A stretch of 64,000 nucleotides of DNA from Mimachlamys varia (lineage: Eukaryota > Mollusca > Bivalvia > Pectinida > Pectinidae), in NCBI GenBank assembly GCA_947623455.1, contig OX392527.1, forward strand, positions 45,428,401-45,492,400. The letters run 5' to 3'. This document shows, in pieces, positions 1 through 11,205 of this stretch. Below the pieces are notes generated by a model. That model had not been told where the DNA came from. It did no database searches and saw only the letters and a program-made list of their open reading frames with translations. Within the stretch, counting starts at the first letter, position 1. Each line of letters begins with the position of its first letter. The position numbers and the translations under genes are program-made.

Positions 1-2017
1 TACGGCAAGGAACATAATGGTGCCACAGTTAGGCAAATGAGCCAGACTTTGTCCGTCATCATAACAATGTCGAAAAAGGACATGTCGAGGAGTTCCGAAT
101 GAATTACGGTAGACAGTCGGTATTTAAAGAATGTCTTCTGGCTGTAAACCAGGGGTTATGAAATATTAAACAACATGAAAAATTTAATGATAAAATAATT
201 TTGGATTTCTGTTTGCAGATTCAAATCTGTTGAATGTAATGATGAATTGGCCATTTTTAGTTCCAGGTGTGCTAATTTGGAACTTGTCGGCTAAATGGAT
301 CAGAACCTGCCGAATTCCGTTCCTGTGGCTGGAAATCTAATAATTGAAAAGAAAAAAAGAAACATTTTTTACGGAAATAACCAAAGCAGTTCCGTCATAA
401 AATCCGCAAAACAATGCGAGTAATCCCTTTTATTTACAACTTGTACACACTATGATGCCACTTGGAGTCGGTATTGCTATATTTTACTGATGAAATGCTG
501 TTTAACTGGTTACCGTTATATCTTTTAACAATTTATTGAACATCTGAAACGAAAACTTTTCACTGGCCGCCATATTGGATCCAACTTGGAACCCTCAAAC
601 GAGACGTTCACGATGAACCGGTTCGTTCCAGCGGAACGTCGCGTTCCATTTAGCGGAACGTCTGGTTCGTTCCGGAACAACCGGAACGAACACAGTGAAT
701 ACATGTACATAACATTATTCTTTTTTATTCAAATCAGCATTTTAAAGAAATGTGACAAATGATGAGTTAATAGCTGCGAACCCTGTTCAATACCATCGCA
801 AAGTTGGAAATAATTACATGTTGCAATTTTCAGCATTCATTTCCATGGGAAACAGCTATGTCTTATCGTGGAAATACACATGTATTTTACATATGATCAT
901 CTCTAAACGAACAAAAAACATCAATATTGATATTAACTGTTAAAACAGCAATCGATATCTCTTTGAAGTATATCTTAAATCAGATATCCCTTTCTTTTTG
1001 TCAACTTAAAGTCGATTACAAAAAGGAAATCAAAACAATACGCCAATATACAGTAACCATTTTCGGACAAAAGTTTGGCGTTGGTTTAAACATTATTCAA
1101 GTTTACAGGGATTGGAAAACAAGCTCAGCGCTTATATAAATTTATCTCCCAAAGTTCCGCATTGAAAGTTGTTTTCCGACTTATCCAGAGACATATATAG
1201 AAGAACTACCAAAACAGGAAAATAATTTATGGGAGAATTGATCGAGATTTAAATTCAGCCAATCTATTTAAAATGTAGATAATGTGGTTTGGAATAATTT
1301 GGAGTATTACATTTTCTGTGATAATTATACCTTGTGTAACAAATTTCAAAAAGGCTATCTATTTTTATTACACAAATGTACTAGCTAAATTCATCAAATA
1401 GACTAGTTCAAAAAAATTGTGATTTCAAATGAATGTATTCATATTAATGAATAAATCGCAAAAACCATTACGACAGCTTCATTTGAGATTCAATTTCAGA
1501 CAAAACAAGGTCCTATTAATGTATATTGCATATTTTGTATATTTTTATCTCTTTGATATCAAGATCTTGTTTCATAATTGCATAAATTAAGGTAAAGTCT
1601 GAGTCATGAAACCTTGAGAAATGTCTAGCATTTCTTTTCCGTGTGTCCTTGTTAAATATTAATAAAATATTCTTTATAAGTGATGTTTAAAATTTGGATA
1701 TTATCATACGTTTGAACTTACTGCACCTCGCAAATTAAATCTTGGAGATAAGAAATGTGAAATATTTAGTGTTGTGCAAAGATACATGAACAGGGTTTTT
1801 AGATGAAGAGTTAGCAAACTCACACTTTGTAACTTTTTTTCTGTTTTCATTATATTTTTCCTTCCGATGAAGATCTTTCTAAATTCAAATGTTATATTTC
1901 TAGTCTTCTTGTCAATCATCTTAACTGTAATTCTACGTTTTAGTCGCTGGGTCGGTATCGGAGCATGCGTGAAAAAATTGGAACGATTGTTTCCAAGTTT
2001 CTATGGACTAATGGAGA
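1..2017. other. AT-rich intergenic DNA
   Basis: No gene or clear repeat is recognised. All open frames are short and without family resemblance. The only conspicuous element is a CpG-rich cluster at about 603-690, in which GGTTCGTTCC and AGCGGAACGTC each occur twice and the inverted form CCGGAACGAAC closes the cluster. Confidence 0.5.
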
Positions 2018-2287
2018 CCAGGGCTCGTATTCATGAAACCGTTCTCATGCCCAAGCAACGATTTTGTGCTCAAGCCAGCTTTCTTGAAACTCACCTCAAT
2101 CATGGCAAAGATCAAAACGTTAATTGTAAATATTGCAAACAGTATTCGGCTTAATGGATCTTTAATGTTTTACCGAAACTATAGCCAATTAAGAGTTTTA
2201 AGATAAGATATAGCCGGAACAAGAAAATGGACTTTAGCACAAAATTCATGCTTGAGCATGAGAACGACTTCATGAATACGGGCCAGG
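2018..2287. repeat. Foldback / MITE-like element with long inverted arms
   Basis: The left arm (about 2018-2076) and the right arm (about 2229-2287) are imperfect reverse complements. Both read CGTATTCATGAA, then a GTTCTCATGC block, then ATTTTGTGCT from the outside inwards, separated by about 150 bp of loop. The outer ends share CCAGG. No open frame is present, so this looks like a non-autonomous foldback element. The arms are diverged, so it is probably old. No target duplication could be assigned. Confidence 0.6.
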
Positions 2288-3025
2288 CGTTAGAGTATAG
2301 TGTTTAAGTCTAGTGCGCATGTCATGTCAAAACCACGCGTGAAACTAACATGATGTACATATCATCTGCTACCCACGCTGCCAATACAGAAATGAAATAA
2401 TAACATATTTGTGCTTTGTTTTCAGCATTTTTGTTGTTAATACAGCATAGTCTTACATATTTGTGTTTAGATACTCATTCGATTTATCAATCATTTTTCA
2501 TACCCAAACTCATTGTATAAATTAATAATAAGTTTGATTGTATCATTGGTAATATATTTGATAGATATGTTTTATTTAAAGATTTCTTCTATATTGATAT
2601 GAGGTGAGGATAAATTAAACAGAGAAAATTTAAATTGTAATGCGGTATGTCGATTCATCATGATAAAATACGGGTCATGATTTGACTTGGTGAAGATAAC
2701 CTGATACATTCAAAAGTTAAGACGGATTTATGTTGAGATTTTTAATTATTTAGGGCATGACCCAACTTGGAACCCTGTCGAACTCCAGTAAAATATTTGT
2801 AAGATCTTGTAAGAATTTTTTCCCTTGGACGAATTCCTATAAAACGTCGGTGTATAAAATTTATTGTAGTCAGGTGGAGTTTGGTCGCAATAACATGTAT
2901 TATTGTTAGAATGAAAGGAGTTTTGCCCGATACTACCATCTCAAGCTACTTGTGATTGTCATTTGTCAATGTGTTTTTAAGTTGTTTTTACCCCTTTTTA
3001 ACTCAGAATAGAACTGACTATCATT
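2288..3025. other. AT-rich intergenic DNA
   Basis: No gene or repeat is recognised. A pyrimidine-rich stretch ending in AACTCAG at about 2990-3006 could be a splice acceptor in front of the coding-like segment that starts at 3026. Confidence 0.4.
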
Positions 3026-3346
3026 ATGATGGAAGCGGTCAATCTGAGGGCTGCGACTGATACTGTGGTACTGTTAGATGAGGATCGTTGCATTATTTGC
3101 GAAAAGTACACCCAAGACAAGCTGATGTGTACATATCTTGGATGCGATCAGATAAAGTCGACAAGTGAGACACGAGACGATGCGGTGCTATCAAGATTTA
3201 AGAAGTTGACGCCTGGTGCTTTATTCAATCAACATGTCACAAATGTATGCTACAAGGGCTCCACAAACAGCATCAAAATTGCCAAGCTTAAGGAGAAGCA
3301 GAAAGAAGTATTGAAGCAGTCTGTATTATCTGTTGGTGATGCATAA
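3026..3346 (+). CDS. Possible zinc-binding domain coding fragment, 106 codons
   Basis: An open frame from a double ATG encodes 106 residues. It contains a C-x2-C pair near residues 22-25 (sequence CIICEK), a further C-x4-C pair (CTYLGC) and a downstream HVTNVCY block, so the Cys/His residues are spaced as in a small zinc-binding module. The second half is charged and helix-like (KLKEKQKEVLKQ). Base composition is less AT-rich than the flanks. A pyrimidine tract ending in AACTCAG precedes it, so it may be an exon rather than a whole gene. After the stop another frame continues briefly without a stop, which may mean decay. The C...H-x3-CY pattern occurs at the N-terminus of many uncharacterised, often transposon-associated, invertebrate proteins; that parallel is from general knowledge and no family is named. 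It could equally be a chance ORF. Confidence 0.35.
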   Translation: MMEAVNLRAATDTVVLLDEDRCIICEKYTQDKLMCTYLGCDQIKSTSETRDDAVLSRFKKLTPGALFNQHVTNVCYKGSTNSIKIAKLKEKQKEVLKQSVLSVGDA

Positions 3347-4643
3347 ACCCAGTCATCAACACTTTCTACAACCCGTTCAGTCAAACAGCATGCCAACACC
3401 GGTTTAGGTGGCACCTGGTCGTGTCACTATCTACTATCAGTGCGCCATACATGGCAACAAATCATCAGTGAACCGTGACATTACCAAATATCGAATCTGA
3501 GGGTGTAACCGAGCAAGTATATTAATAGAAGCGACCGTCTTTTTATTGCATTTAGGGTTCTTGAGCGTTTGTGGTAATAAATATTAGCATGTTCGTCTTG
3601 GAGATAACAAGTTCGACGAAAAATATCATCCTAGAAAAAGACCATTATCTACACTTGATTTGCTGTTCAAAATAGGTTCCAAATAAGTAAATAAAGCACA
3701 AAAATTCTCTCAAAATGTAAATATTATAAATGAACGTTTTAGCAAATATTGTTATTGTCATATTACACACATTGTTATTGCTGAAAAAATTGTCAGCAAA
3801 AACAATGTGTTTTATAGGAATGTGACAACATAAGAATTCATTGCTTTAATAAAGACCACATTTGACATGATTGTCTTTGCTGTATTCTTGAGCATCAAAT
3901 TTTAAAAATAAGGAAGGATGTGACCCAGTTGGCTGACGATATGAACAACCAATTTGCAAACTGGTAGATTTCAGCCTTCAAAAGACTTCTTTTTAAAAAG
4001 GAAAGGACATGGCATATTTTTTTTAAAATATGTTTAAACTTAAAACCAGAATGACAACAAAAAGACAAATAAAGCTTATGTTCGCTTGTTTGTTTTGGCT
4101 TTTCAATAGCAATCAATCATTAGCTTTAGAATTTGCATATATTTTTGTCACCCTAGGTGCCAAATCGTTGATGCGTGTTCTTTCATCATTACTTAATGAA
4201 ACAATAAAATGTGGTTTTAAAATTAAAACCAAAATAACAAGACTTGGGGTTTGGAAATGTTTTTTACTCTGAAAACTACACAGAATCTAGAATGACTTTT
4301 AAAGTCTTGATTTTAGCTGTAATTGCATCTATTGTAAATATTATAATTTCAGAAATATCAAATAACTAACAACAAAACTGAATTCAAAAAGTGAACTGAA
4401 GAAGAAATCCAATCAAAAATAGCCTGACATTCAAGCTCACTAGTACATGTAGATACAAGGTGATGAATAGATATCGATTCTTCGAGAGAGTATCGGTCAC
4501 ATGGTGGTACAGCTTACCATCTGCTATAAGAACAACGAAATATTCTGAACAAATTCAAAAAGGATTCAAAGATCCACGTCTTCTCGATTGATTGATATTA
4601 TTAAAATAATACAAGTATTACTATCCTTACTTTGTATTTTGCT
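3347..4643. other. AT-rich intergenic DNA
   Basis: Nothing with family resemblance is seen apart from a short stop-free stretch just after 3346 (QCAIHGNKSSVNRD in one frame) that might be a decayed continuation of the preceding coding segment. Confidence 0.4.
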
Positions 4644-4994
4644 GGTGGATGTTTTAGTCCCCGAGGTTTGCTGGAGCCTCCATAGCCACAGTTAATCTCA
4701 TTTGAGTAGTGGCACGGTACATAATATACACATTTTCGTAGTACACGATTTGAAATTATACAGAACTAGTTTAATTTCACTTTTAAATTCATAAATAAAA
4801 GGGTTTTTTCGCACCTGACCCTTCTGCTTCTACATTAGTTTAGAAATTTTGGATTCCCACCTATTGGCCCCTAGCTTCACTGAAGAGCCCTTGGAGGACG
4901 CTGTATGGTGCAGTTTAATTCATTTTTTCGGCATACTGTATCTATTACTAAATTTAAAAGGTGCAGCACATGTGTGTGTTACGTCATCTTTTAA
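4644..4994 (+). repeat. Hammerhead-bearing dispersed repeat, copy 1
   Basis: About 350 bp aligned by eye to the copy at 38768-39115. Shared landmarks in order are GTCCCCGAGGTTTGCTGGAG, AGCCACAGTTAATCTCATTT, GCACCTGACCC, TTCTGCTTCTACATTAG, the hammerhead-like block, GCAGTTTAATTCATTTTT, CGGCATACTGTATC and a GTGTGTTACGTCA end. No ORF is shared between copies. It resembles a short non-autonomous ribozyme-carrying retroelement (retrozyme-like); that class assignment is inference. Confidence 0.65.
4873..4911 (+). pseudogene. Degenerate hammerhead ribozyme motif
   Basis: CTGAAGA (4880-4886) is followed by a stem II half GCCC, loop TTGGA and GGAC. The sequence then jumps from GGACG directly to CTGTATGG, so the conserved GAAA and the first half of stem III are deleted relative to the copy at 38998. 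It cannot fold a catalytic core. Confidence 0.65.
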
Positions 4995-5314
4995 GTAATT
5001 TTGCAAATTATATAGGGCGCTATATTTATTTTGTCATTATCATAGATACTATTAATAAATATGAATTTCATTAAAATGCGTTGAAAGGCGTCCTCGATAT
5101 TTATGATTGTATGGAAACATGCAAAAAGAATGTCCCGCCCGAAGTGATCCGATATTAGATCGATGGCCAAAATCAGCCCTTCGATATGGCGATACAAAAT
5201 CTGACTTCGTTTCTTCTTAAACCCTACTGTATAATGTACATATAATGTATATATGCAAGCGATCGTTAAAACGGCGAAATTAACAATACATAATGATATA
5301 GAATAGTGACGCAT
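4991..5314 (-). CDS. Hypothetical 107-codon ORF with an N-terminal hydrophobic segment
   Basis: The frame encodes 107 residues. Residues 6-26 are strongly hydrophobic and could form a membrane segment; a basic KKKR patch follows at about 33-36 and then a mixed-charge region containing HIEGLILAIDLISDHFGRD. Composition between 5090 and 5290 is less AT-rich than its surroundings, which is the only reason it is listed. No family is recognised, no splice context is evident, and chance is a real alternative. Confidence 0.15.
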   Translation of the reverse strand: MRHYSISLCIVNFAVLTIACIYTLYVHYTVGFKKKRSQILYRHIEGLILAIDLISDHFGRDILFACFHTIINIEDAFQRILMKFIFINSIYDNDKINIAPYIICKIT

Positions 5315-6619
5315 ATTGCAACCATCGGAAAGAGGATTGAAAGTAAAGGTGCTGCGATGTTAATATTTTGGTATATAATGCATATTGGGGAGTGTCTTTT
5401 CTAAAATGTTACAACATTCGACTTGTAATCAATCCATCATTTTCTTTATACAATAAGAATAAAATTAAATCCAAGTCTGTATAGAAGATCATATTGACTG
5501 TAAGAATTTCCAATCGTTGTTATTCAAAATTTGTCTATGCATAATAAAATCACTGTTGTAAATTAGGGGCGTATTCGATAACAGAAATATGTCAAATAAT
5601 ATATTACTTAAGATATACATTTATAGCCATATTAATATTAATTTAAAGTTGAAACAGTACTTTCATATTTTCTCACACGTGTTTTTGTGCAAGTTGTTTG
5701 ACACCGCAAAAACCGCCAAAACCTCAATTTTCCTTTTCTCTGGACATGGATTGCAACAAATTTTACCGGAGCGCATTTTAAAGGTACCCCCAAAACCCGG
5801 CATGTTATAAAATCATAATACTGTAGCTGTGGATAGGCATAAAACACAAACCTACTGTCGAGCCATTCATCTTCCTCATTTTTATTTCGCTAAACTATGT
5901 TTCGATATAGTATAAACATGTGCAAACTATAGTTGATAATGATATAAATCAAGGTATATATTAATCACTGGTGTTCGTGGGGAGAGGAAACTATAATACC
6001 GGGGTCCCGAAGAAAGCAATTAAAGCAAAGCCGTTTCAAACACTACTTCAACCGACCACTATTTAGTTTTGTTTATTTTCTAACATGTTTCGTAAAGTGT
6101 CTGGTGTTGTATTGTTATTTGATACAAACGATTGCTTAAATCCTAAACTCAAAAGCGAAAAAACTGGACATCTAAACTGTCGTCAATTATGACGTCGTCT
6201 GTAACGAAACATTTAATAGGATGATGGCTGCACGCAACAGCAGATCAAATATATACAGAAACGTATTTGCCATTTCAGCTTGCAAGAATGAGTTGCTATC
6301 TAAGTGTGCGCATATGAATATATTTTCATTTCGTATAGCAATGTCATTTGTACCTTCCTGTGATGAATGGCATCTATGACTGCATACATATGCTACTTAC
6401 GTTTGATTCCTGCAGTGTATAAATATGTAATCTGCGTACTACTTCTAAAAACTCTTTAAAAAATCAATCTTGCCTTTACACTTCTCTAGAAAGCTTTTCA
6501 AATACTACTGCTTTTTTCTTACATAATACGATATGATACAGTGCATCATGTTTGGCAACTTCATAATCTTACTCCTCGGATTGAGATCCCCTTGTCTCAC
6601 CCACAAAGGAATGAAAGTA
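5315..6619. other. AT-rich intergenic DNA
   Basis: No gene is recognised. A short block near 6552-6606 (GGATTGAGATCCCC then TTGTCTCACCC) resembles the block at about 39888-39925, which suggests a small dispersed repeat. Confidence 0.4.
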
Positions 6620-6872
6620 AATTAGAGAATACCAAAGCGTTAACAAAAGCATAACCCAAACTCAAAATCGATTTAATCAGGGATAAAATATAAACAAAGG
6701 AAAGATTTACATGGAGAAACTTGTACAAGAAAATAAGACCAGGTGTTCCGGAAGAGTAAGCGTCCTCTGCTTCCTCGACGACACCCTCCATGTAAATCTC
6801 ACATGTCACATCATTTGTTTTATTGTAAACATCAAGTTCTCAAAATGAGAACCGAGTAACCATTGTCAATCA
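6620..6872 (+). repeat. Dispersed repeat R2, near-complete copy
   Basis: About 250 bp shared with 12868-13078 (inverted), 14905-15017, 35106-35300 and 58388-58605 (inverted). Landmarks are GAGAATACCAAAGCGT, AACTCAAAATCGATT, AAAGGAAAGATTTACATGG, GGTGTTCCGGAAGAGTAAGC, TCGACGACACCC, a second ATGTAAATCT and AACATCAAGTTCTCAAAATG. No ORF is conserved and the element class is unknown. Five copies in 64 kb make it an abundant family here. Confidence 0.65.
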
Positions 6873-7639
6873 ATTCGGCTACAGACAAGTCACCGTCCAT
6901 ATAATTAAATACATGTAAACCGAAGCACGTGGATTTGGTAAATAAATCTTGTCCAGATACAAATTATTGTTTGTTTTCATTTGTAATCAACCTTTTCGTC
7001 CGAGTATTTTAAAGCATAATATCCTATATGATATTCGTATATTTTACGATAATGATGGCGAACTTATGATAACTGTAAGGAAACTTTTACAAAATAGAAA
7101 AGAGATCACCTGAGTAAAAGCCAACTCCCCAATAGTCCAGTTACATGATAACCGTCCGTTCTATGCAATGTTTTCTTCCGGAAAAATTAATAGATGATTT
7201 TAGAGATATTTCTGTTATGGCCTTCAGTTAATATATATTTAATATATCTGTTATGTAGTGGGAGATATCGCCCTGTAATACCAGGTTTAAAGTCGGTTAC
7301 ACATCAATCTGCATAAAACATGCATTAAAAAGATTATGAAGCAAACACAGGAGACACAGGTAGAAATCTTGGATAATGATATTGCACAATTTTGACAGTT
7401 TCCGTGTAAAATTAACACGTTTTTCGAAAATGTCATGCTTAATTGAATAATTAGTTATTTTGCACTTTCGTACCATTCACCGAATTCTCCTTTGTATTTT
7501 AAGCAAGAAGTAAAGAAGTAATTACTTATACAGTACAACCATGCAGACGACCAAAATAAACAAATTACTGCATCATGTGGCACTGTCGTCTATCTAGAAC
7601 TATATATAAACCAAGGCAGTGCAAATGATAAATAAAATA
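6873..7639. other. AT-rich intergenic DNA
   Basis: No feature recognised. Confidence 0.4.
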
Positions 7640-7895
7640 CACACTTTCGTAGTAAACGATTCGAAATTATTCAGTTCTAATTTATCTTTTTCTAAATTCA
7701 TAACTTAAAGAGGTTTAACGCACCTGACCCTTTTGCTTCTACATTACTTTAGAAAATTTCGATTCCCATCTTTGGACCCTATCATCACTGACGATTTTTA
7801 GAAGGACAAACAGCTGTATGATGCAGTTTAATTAATTTTTCTGTACACCTATTACTTAATTTAAAACAGCATTTGTGTGTTACGTCATCTTACAG
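7640..7895 (+). repeat. Hammerhead-bearing dispersed repeat, 5'-truncated copy
   Basis: Begins at the ACACTTTCGTAGTAAACGAT block, which corresponds to about 4728 in copy 1, and continues through GCACCTGACCC, the hammerhead-like core and GCAGTTTAATTAATTTTT to TGTGTGTTACGTCATCTT. Confidence 0.6.
7781..7824 (+). pseudogene. Degenerate hammerhead ribozyme motif
   Basis: ATCATCA and TGATGC still pair as stem I, and CTGACGA (7788-7794) is intact. The 5' half of stem II has decayed to T residues, and G12 is missing (GGAC runs straight into AAAC). Not expected to cleave. Confidence 0.6.
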
Positions 7896-8154
7896 CAGAC
7901 GAGAAATGTACCAAGCACACATTTTATAAGGTAAGGAATATTTTCCTTTCATACTGTGGTAATAACAAATACCGGAGTTAATTTGTTCCTTGTTTTGAAA
8001 CAAATGTTGATATATTTTATCATTTATTTTGATAAAACTGTTTTAAAAAGTATCCGCGTTTGACTGGTACAACGTTACAGTGTTATAAACAAATAGTTAA
8101 ACATTTAACATTAAGACTCAGAGTTCTATTATTTTGTATGGGAATCCAGAAATA

Positions 8155-8367
8155 CTGTAAATCACTTTGATTTCGCGAGCTTACTATTTCAGACATATTC
8201 GCGAATACATAATTTCGCGAACGTCTATCTAGAAGTGACGTCGACGATAGAATAAACACGAGCACATCTAACGATAGACATACTCGTGATGTATTTGAAT
8301 TCGCGATTTAATCTCATCGCCAATTAACGCGAAAATAAATACCTCGCGAAATATAAGTGATTTACAG
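8155..8367. mobile_element. MITE with 25-bp terminal inverted repeats, TA-flanked
   Basis: The left end CTGTAAATCACTTTGATTTC, continuing GCGAG, matches the reverse complement of the right end, CTGTAAATCACTTATATTTC then GCGAG, with two mismatches. Both ends are flanked by TA, as expected for Tc1/mariner-type insertion. Length is about 213 bp and non-coding. Related termini (CTGTAA...TTCGCG) occur at 32636-32862. Confidence 0.75.
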
Positions 8368-9423
8368 TAGTATAAGACTCCAAGAGGGCCTATTTGTCTC
8401 ACCCGAATATCTAAACAATCATGACAAAATTCTCCAAAATAATTTCAGGGATAAGGCCAGACACAAAGGCCAAATCATCGTTGCAAATCTGTATTAAAAT
8501 CTAATCTGATTCCAGGTAAGTCCCCAAAGACCCATGGATCAGTTATAATATCATAACTGCGTCTGTCTCTTTTTACCCAATAAGTGTAATGTATATATAA
8601 AGTCCTGAGGTAGGGATCCTGGAAGCATTCGTGATTTTCTTTCTTTTTATGATCAGCAGATGTACATGTGGAAACAGATTGGAAATCGTTATAGTTTCCA
8701 AATCCAAAATCAGAAAATAGGTCCTAGGGATGTATGTAACCAGAAGCTAAGGGTCAATGCTAATATCACGAGAGTGTTTGTTTCCTTGTTAGTTTGGGTT
8801 TGTTTTAATATTATCATTTCAACAATTTTAAGTAAGTTTTAGGGTTGGGATCTCAACAGTGACAAATCTATGACTTAAAGTTTAAGTCTGCAAGAGTTGG
8901 GCAAGACCCTGGGGTACATCTTAATATCATGACTGCATATGTCTCTTTATGCCAAGCAATGGTATATATAGTAACAAGATAGGGTCTCAACTGTTTCGAA
9001 GTAATTACCCGTGGGTTTAATATCTAAGGGTGGGGCAGACCCTGGTACATGTACAATCACGGAAGCATGTTAAGTCCCCTCTTTTTACTCGGTAACAGTT
9101 CATATGGTAACAGGATGGAGATATCAACTGTTGCCAAGTTGTGACTTTAAAATAAGGTCCCGGGTGTAACCTAACCCCGGGTACAATGCTCATATTATAA
9201 TAGTGTTCGTCACCAGGGTCATATCTTATTCTATGACTGAATTTGTCTCGTTATGGACAGCAATTCAATATATTATTTAGGAATGATTTATTACCAAGAC
9301 ATTAAGTCTTCAAGATAAAGTAAGGATAAACTTAAAATAAAGACACACTCTTTCCCCCAAAGGTCAACACTTACTATGCCTTAGGATGCTGCAAAACAAA
9401 TTAGGATGAACATTCTCAGTCCC
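8368..9423. other. Intergenic DNA with a weak 140-bp quasi-periodicity
   Basis: No gene is recognised. Phrases such as 'GGGTC/ATCTCAACTGTT' and 'ATCACGACTG/GTGTTTGTC...TTTTTACTCAGTAA' recur loosely at 8560-9260, which suggests a decayed tandem repeat. Confidence 0.35.
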
Positions 9424-9722
9424 TATGGTAGAAGGAAGGTTTTGAAGGTTTAACCTCAATTTTCTCGTTCCCATGAATGTTTTACCTCAATTTTCTCGTT
9501 TCCATGAAGGTTTAACCTCAATTTTCTCGTTTCCATGAAGGTTTAACCTCAATTTTCTCGTTTCCATGAAGGTTTAACCTCTATTTCCTCGGTCCTATGA
9601 AGGTTTAACCTCTATTTCCTCGGTCCTATGAAGGTTTAACCTCTATTTTCTCGGTCCTATGAAGGTTTTACCTTTATTTTCTCCTTCCCATGAAGGTTTT
9701 ACCTCTATTTTCTCCTTCCTAT
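9424..9722. repeat. 31-bp minisatellite, about 9 copies
   Basis: Tandem units carrying AAGGTTTAACCTC, then AATTTTCTCG or TATTTCCTCGGT, then TCCATG or CCTATG. The first units have CAATTTTCTCGTTTCC and later units CTATTTCCTCGGTCC, so the array contains two sub-blocks that expanded separately. No flanking ORF uses the repeat. Confidence 0.85.
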
Positions 9723-10010
9723 AACAAACATATGGCAACACCCTTTATTTATACAAAATTAAATCTTCTTGGCACAAATATCATCCAAGGATAACAACCA
9801 TATATCCCAACAGTAGAAAGACTTTATTGCTTTGTCTCTATTTAACCTAATGGGCCTCACCACAATGCCCCTAAGGGGACACTACCTACATTTATACAAA
9901 ATAGAAATCCCTTGGCCAAAGGATGACCTAGAAAGAACAATGATGAAATCCCTTAATAAAGATGGTTGAAGAGAAACGTTTTACATTTTGATTGTTTCTT
10001 CTATATGTAA

Positions 10011-10200
10011 TAACTGTAAATGTAGATATTTTAGCGCTTTTCGCACTGAAAGTATAACGCTAAAATATGATTGTGCTTATTGGATTCTTTTATATGCTGA
10101 TATAATACATGTAAAAAACCACAGATGCACGAATCCTTCATTGCGCTAAACTGACAATACTCTAAAATTTGATTGTGCCAAATAAAGTACGCTTACAGTA
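10011..10200. mobile_element. Short MITE-like element (CTGTAA ends)
   Basis: The left end CTGTAAATGTAGATATTTTA and the right end (reverse complement CTGTAAGCGTACTTT) are imperfect inverted repeats with TA at or near each border. Internally GCGCTAAA and ATTTGATTGTGC recur in inverted and direct form. The first 75 bp match 42102-42180 next to the mariner. Confidence 0.5.
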
Positions 10201-10335
10201 CACCAACTGAAAATAACAATAGAATTAAAAATAGAATTAACACGAATACAGAAATTCAATTCTGTATCTGTATCGGTTCGTCGCAGATCCCAATTCTGGT
10301 TTTTGCGCGACGGAGAGAGAGAGAGGGCACTGCCT

Positions 10336-11205
10336 TTATTGGCACTGCCTAGAGAGGGATAGTTTGAATCCCTCGACTGTCTTTGCGCACACAACAGCCT
10401 CTTCCAGATGGTTCCAATCAATAACAGTTCTTATGAAGAAGGAGTTTTTGTATGGATTTGATGTGGCACGTTGCACTTGGTAAGGCTTGCTGTTGTTGGT
10501 TGTATAGGTGTCCACAATGTTTGATGATATGAAGCTGTCCAGATTTCTTGGTGTTCTGATGGCTCTTTTTGGTCTGGATTTTTGTAAGAAATCAGATGGT
10601 GGTATGGCTGGTACCAACCCCTCGACAATTTTGAACATATAAATGAGGCGCTGTGAAGTTCGTCTTGACTGAAGTGGTGGTAAATCCAAATCTTTTAGCA
10701 TTTTAGTCACACATCCTTCTTCTCGGTTGGAGTAGTTTTTGGTTATGAACCTGGCTGCCTGTCTTTGTATTTTCTCTAACTTATCAATTTCTTGTTTGGT
10801 GTATGGGTCCCAGACGATAGCTCCATATTCCATGATAGATCTTACTAGAGAGATGTAGGCAGTTCTTTTGCAGTTTTTGTTACAGTGGCGTAGGTTGCGT
10901 TTCAGGAAGCCTAGTGTTGAGTTTGCTTTCCTGGCCACGTTTTTAATATGAGTACTCCATTTAAGGTCTTCCGAGATTTGTAGGCCGAGATACGGGTTGT
11001 TTTGTACTTGTTGGAGGATGTGTCCGTTTAGTGTGTAGAATTTTTGACTTTGGTTTTTGATGCTTAGTATATAACACTTTTTTGCATTGAATTTCATCCC
11101 CCATGCTTCTGCAATTGTTCCAACGCTATTTAATTTTGTTGTTATGGCATGTAACCAATTTGCATTCATACCCGTCTGAAAAGTTAATAAAATAACGCCG
11201 TTCAA
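10336..11205 (-). CDS. 5'-truncated non-LTR retrotransposon reverse transcriptase (CR1/Jockey-like), C-terminal part
   Basis: A 289-residue open frame. Residues 36-44 (GMKFNAKKC) correspond to the motif that follows the catalytic YADD in LINE reverse transcriptases. YLGLQI (72-77), LKWSTHI (81-87), LVRSIMEYGAIVWDPY (120-135) and IQRQAARFI (146-154) are the conserved thumb and C-terminal blocks of the CR1/L2/Jockey group. The catalytic YADD, fingers, palm and endonuclease are absent, so the copy is a dead-on-arrival insertion. The first 30 or so residues are not reverse-transcriptase-like, because the coding strand runs into a tandem repeat (from 11121). On the minus strand the stop TAA lies inside AATAAAGGCAGTGCC, and GGCAGTGCC flanks it twice, followed by (CT)n; this may be the repetitive 3' terminus typical of such LINEs. 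Confidence 0.85.
   Translation of the reverse strand: MNGVILLTFQTGMNANWLHAITTKLNSVGTIAEAWGMKFNAKKCYILSIKNQSQKFYTLNGHILQQVQNNPYLGLQISEDLKWSTHIKNVARKANSTLGFLKRNLRHCNKNCKRTAYISLVRSIMEYGAIVWDPYTKQEIDKLEKIQRQAARFITKNYSNREEGCVTKMLKDLDLPPLQSRRTSQRLIYMFKIVEGLVPAIPPSDFLQKSRPKRAIRTPRNLDSFISSNIVDTYTTNNSKPYQVQRATSNPYKNSFFIRTVIDWNHLEEAVVCAKTVEGFKLSLSRQCQ

Noticed and set aside
560..590. YY1-like GGCCGCCATATTGG as a core promoter
   Set aside because: No downstream coding sequence in either direction; similar ATGGCGGC words occur at several unrelated places in the window.
9424..9722. Regular repeats resembling a CRISPR array
   Set aside because: Units are contiguous 31-bp tandem copies without unique spacers, in a eukaryotic context.
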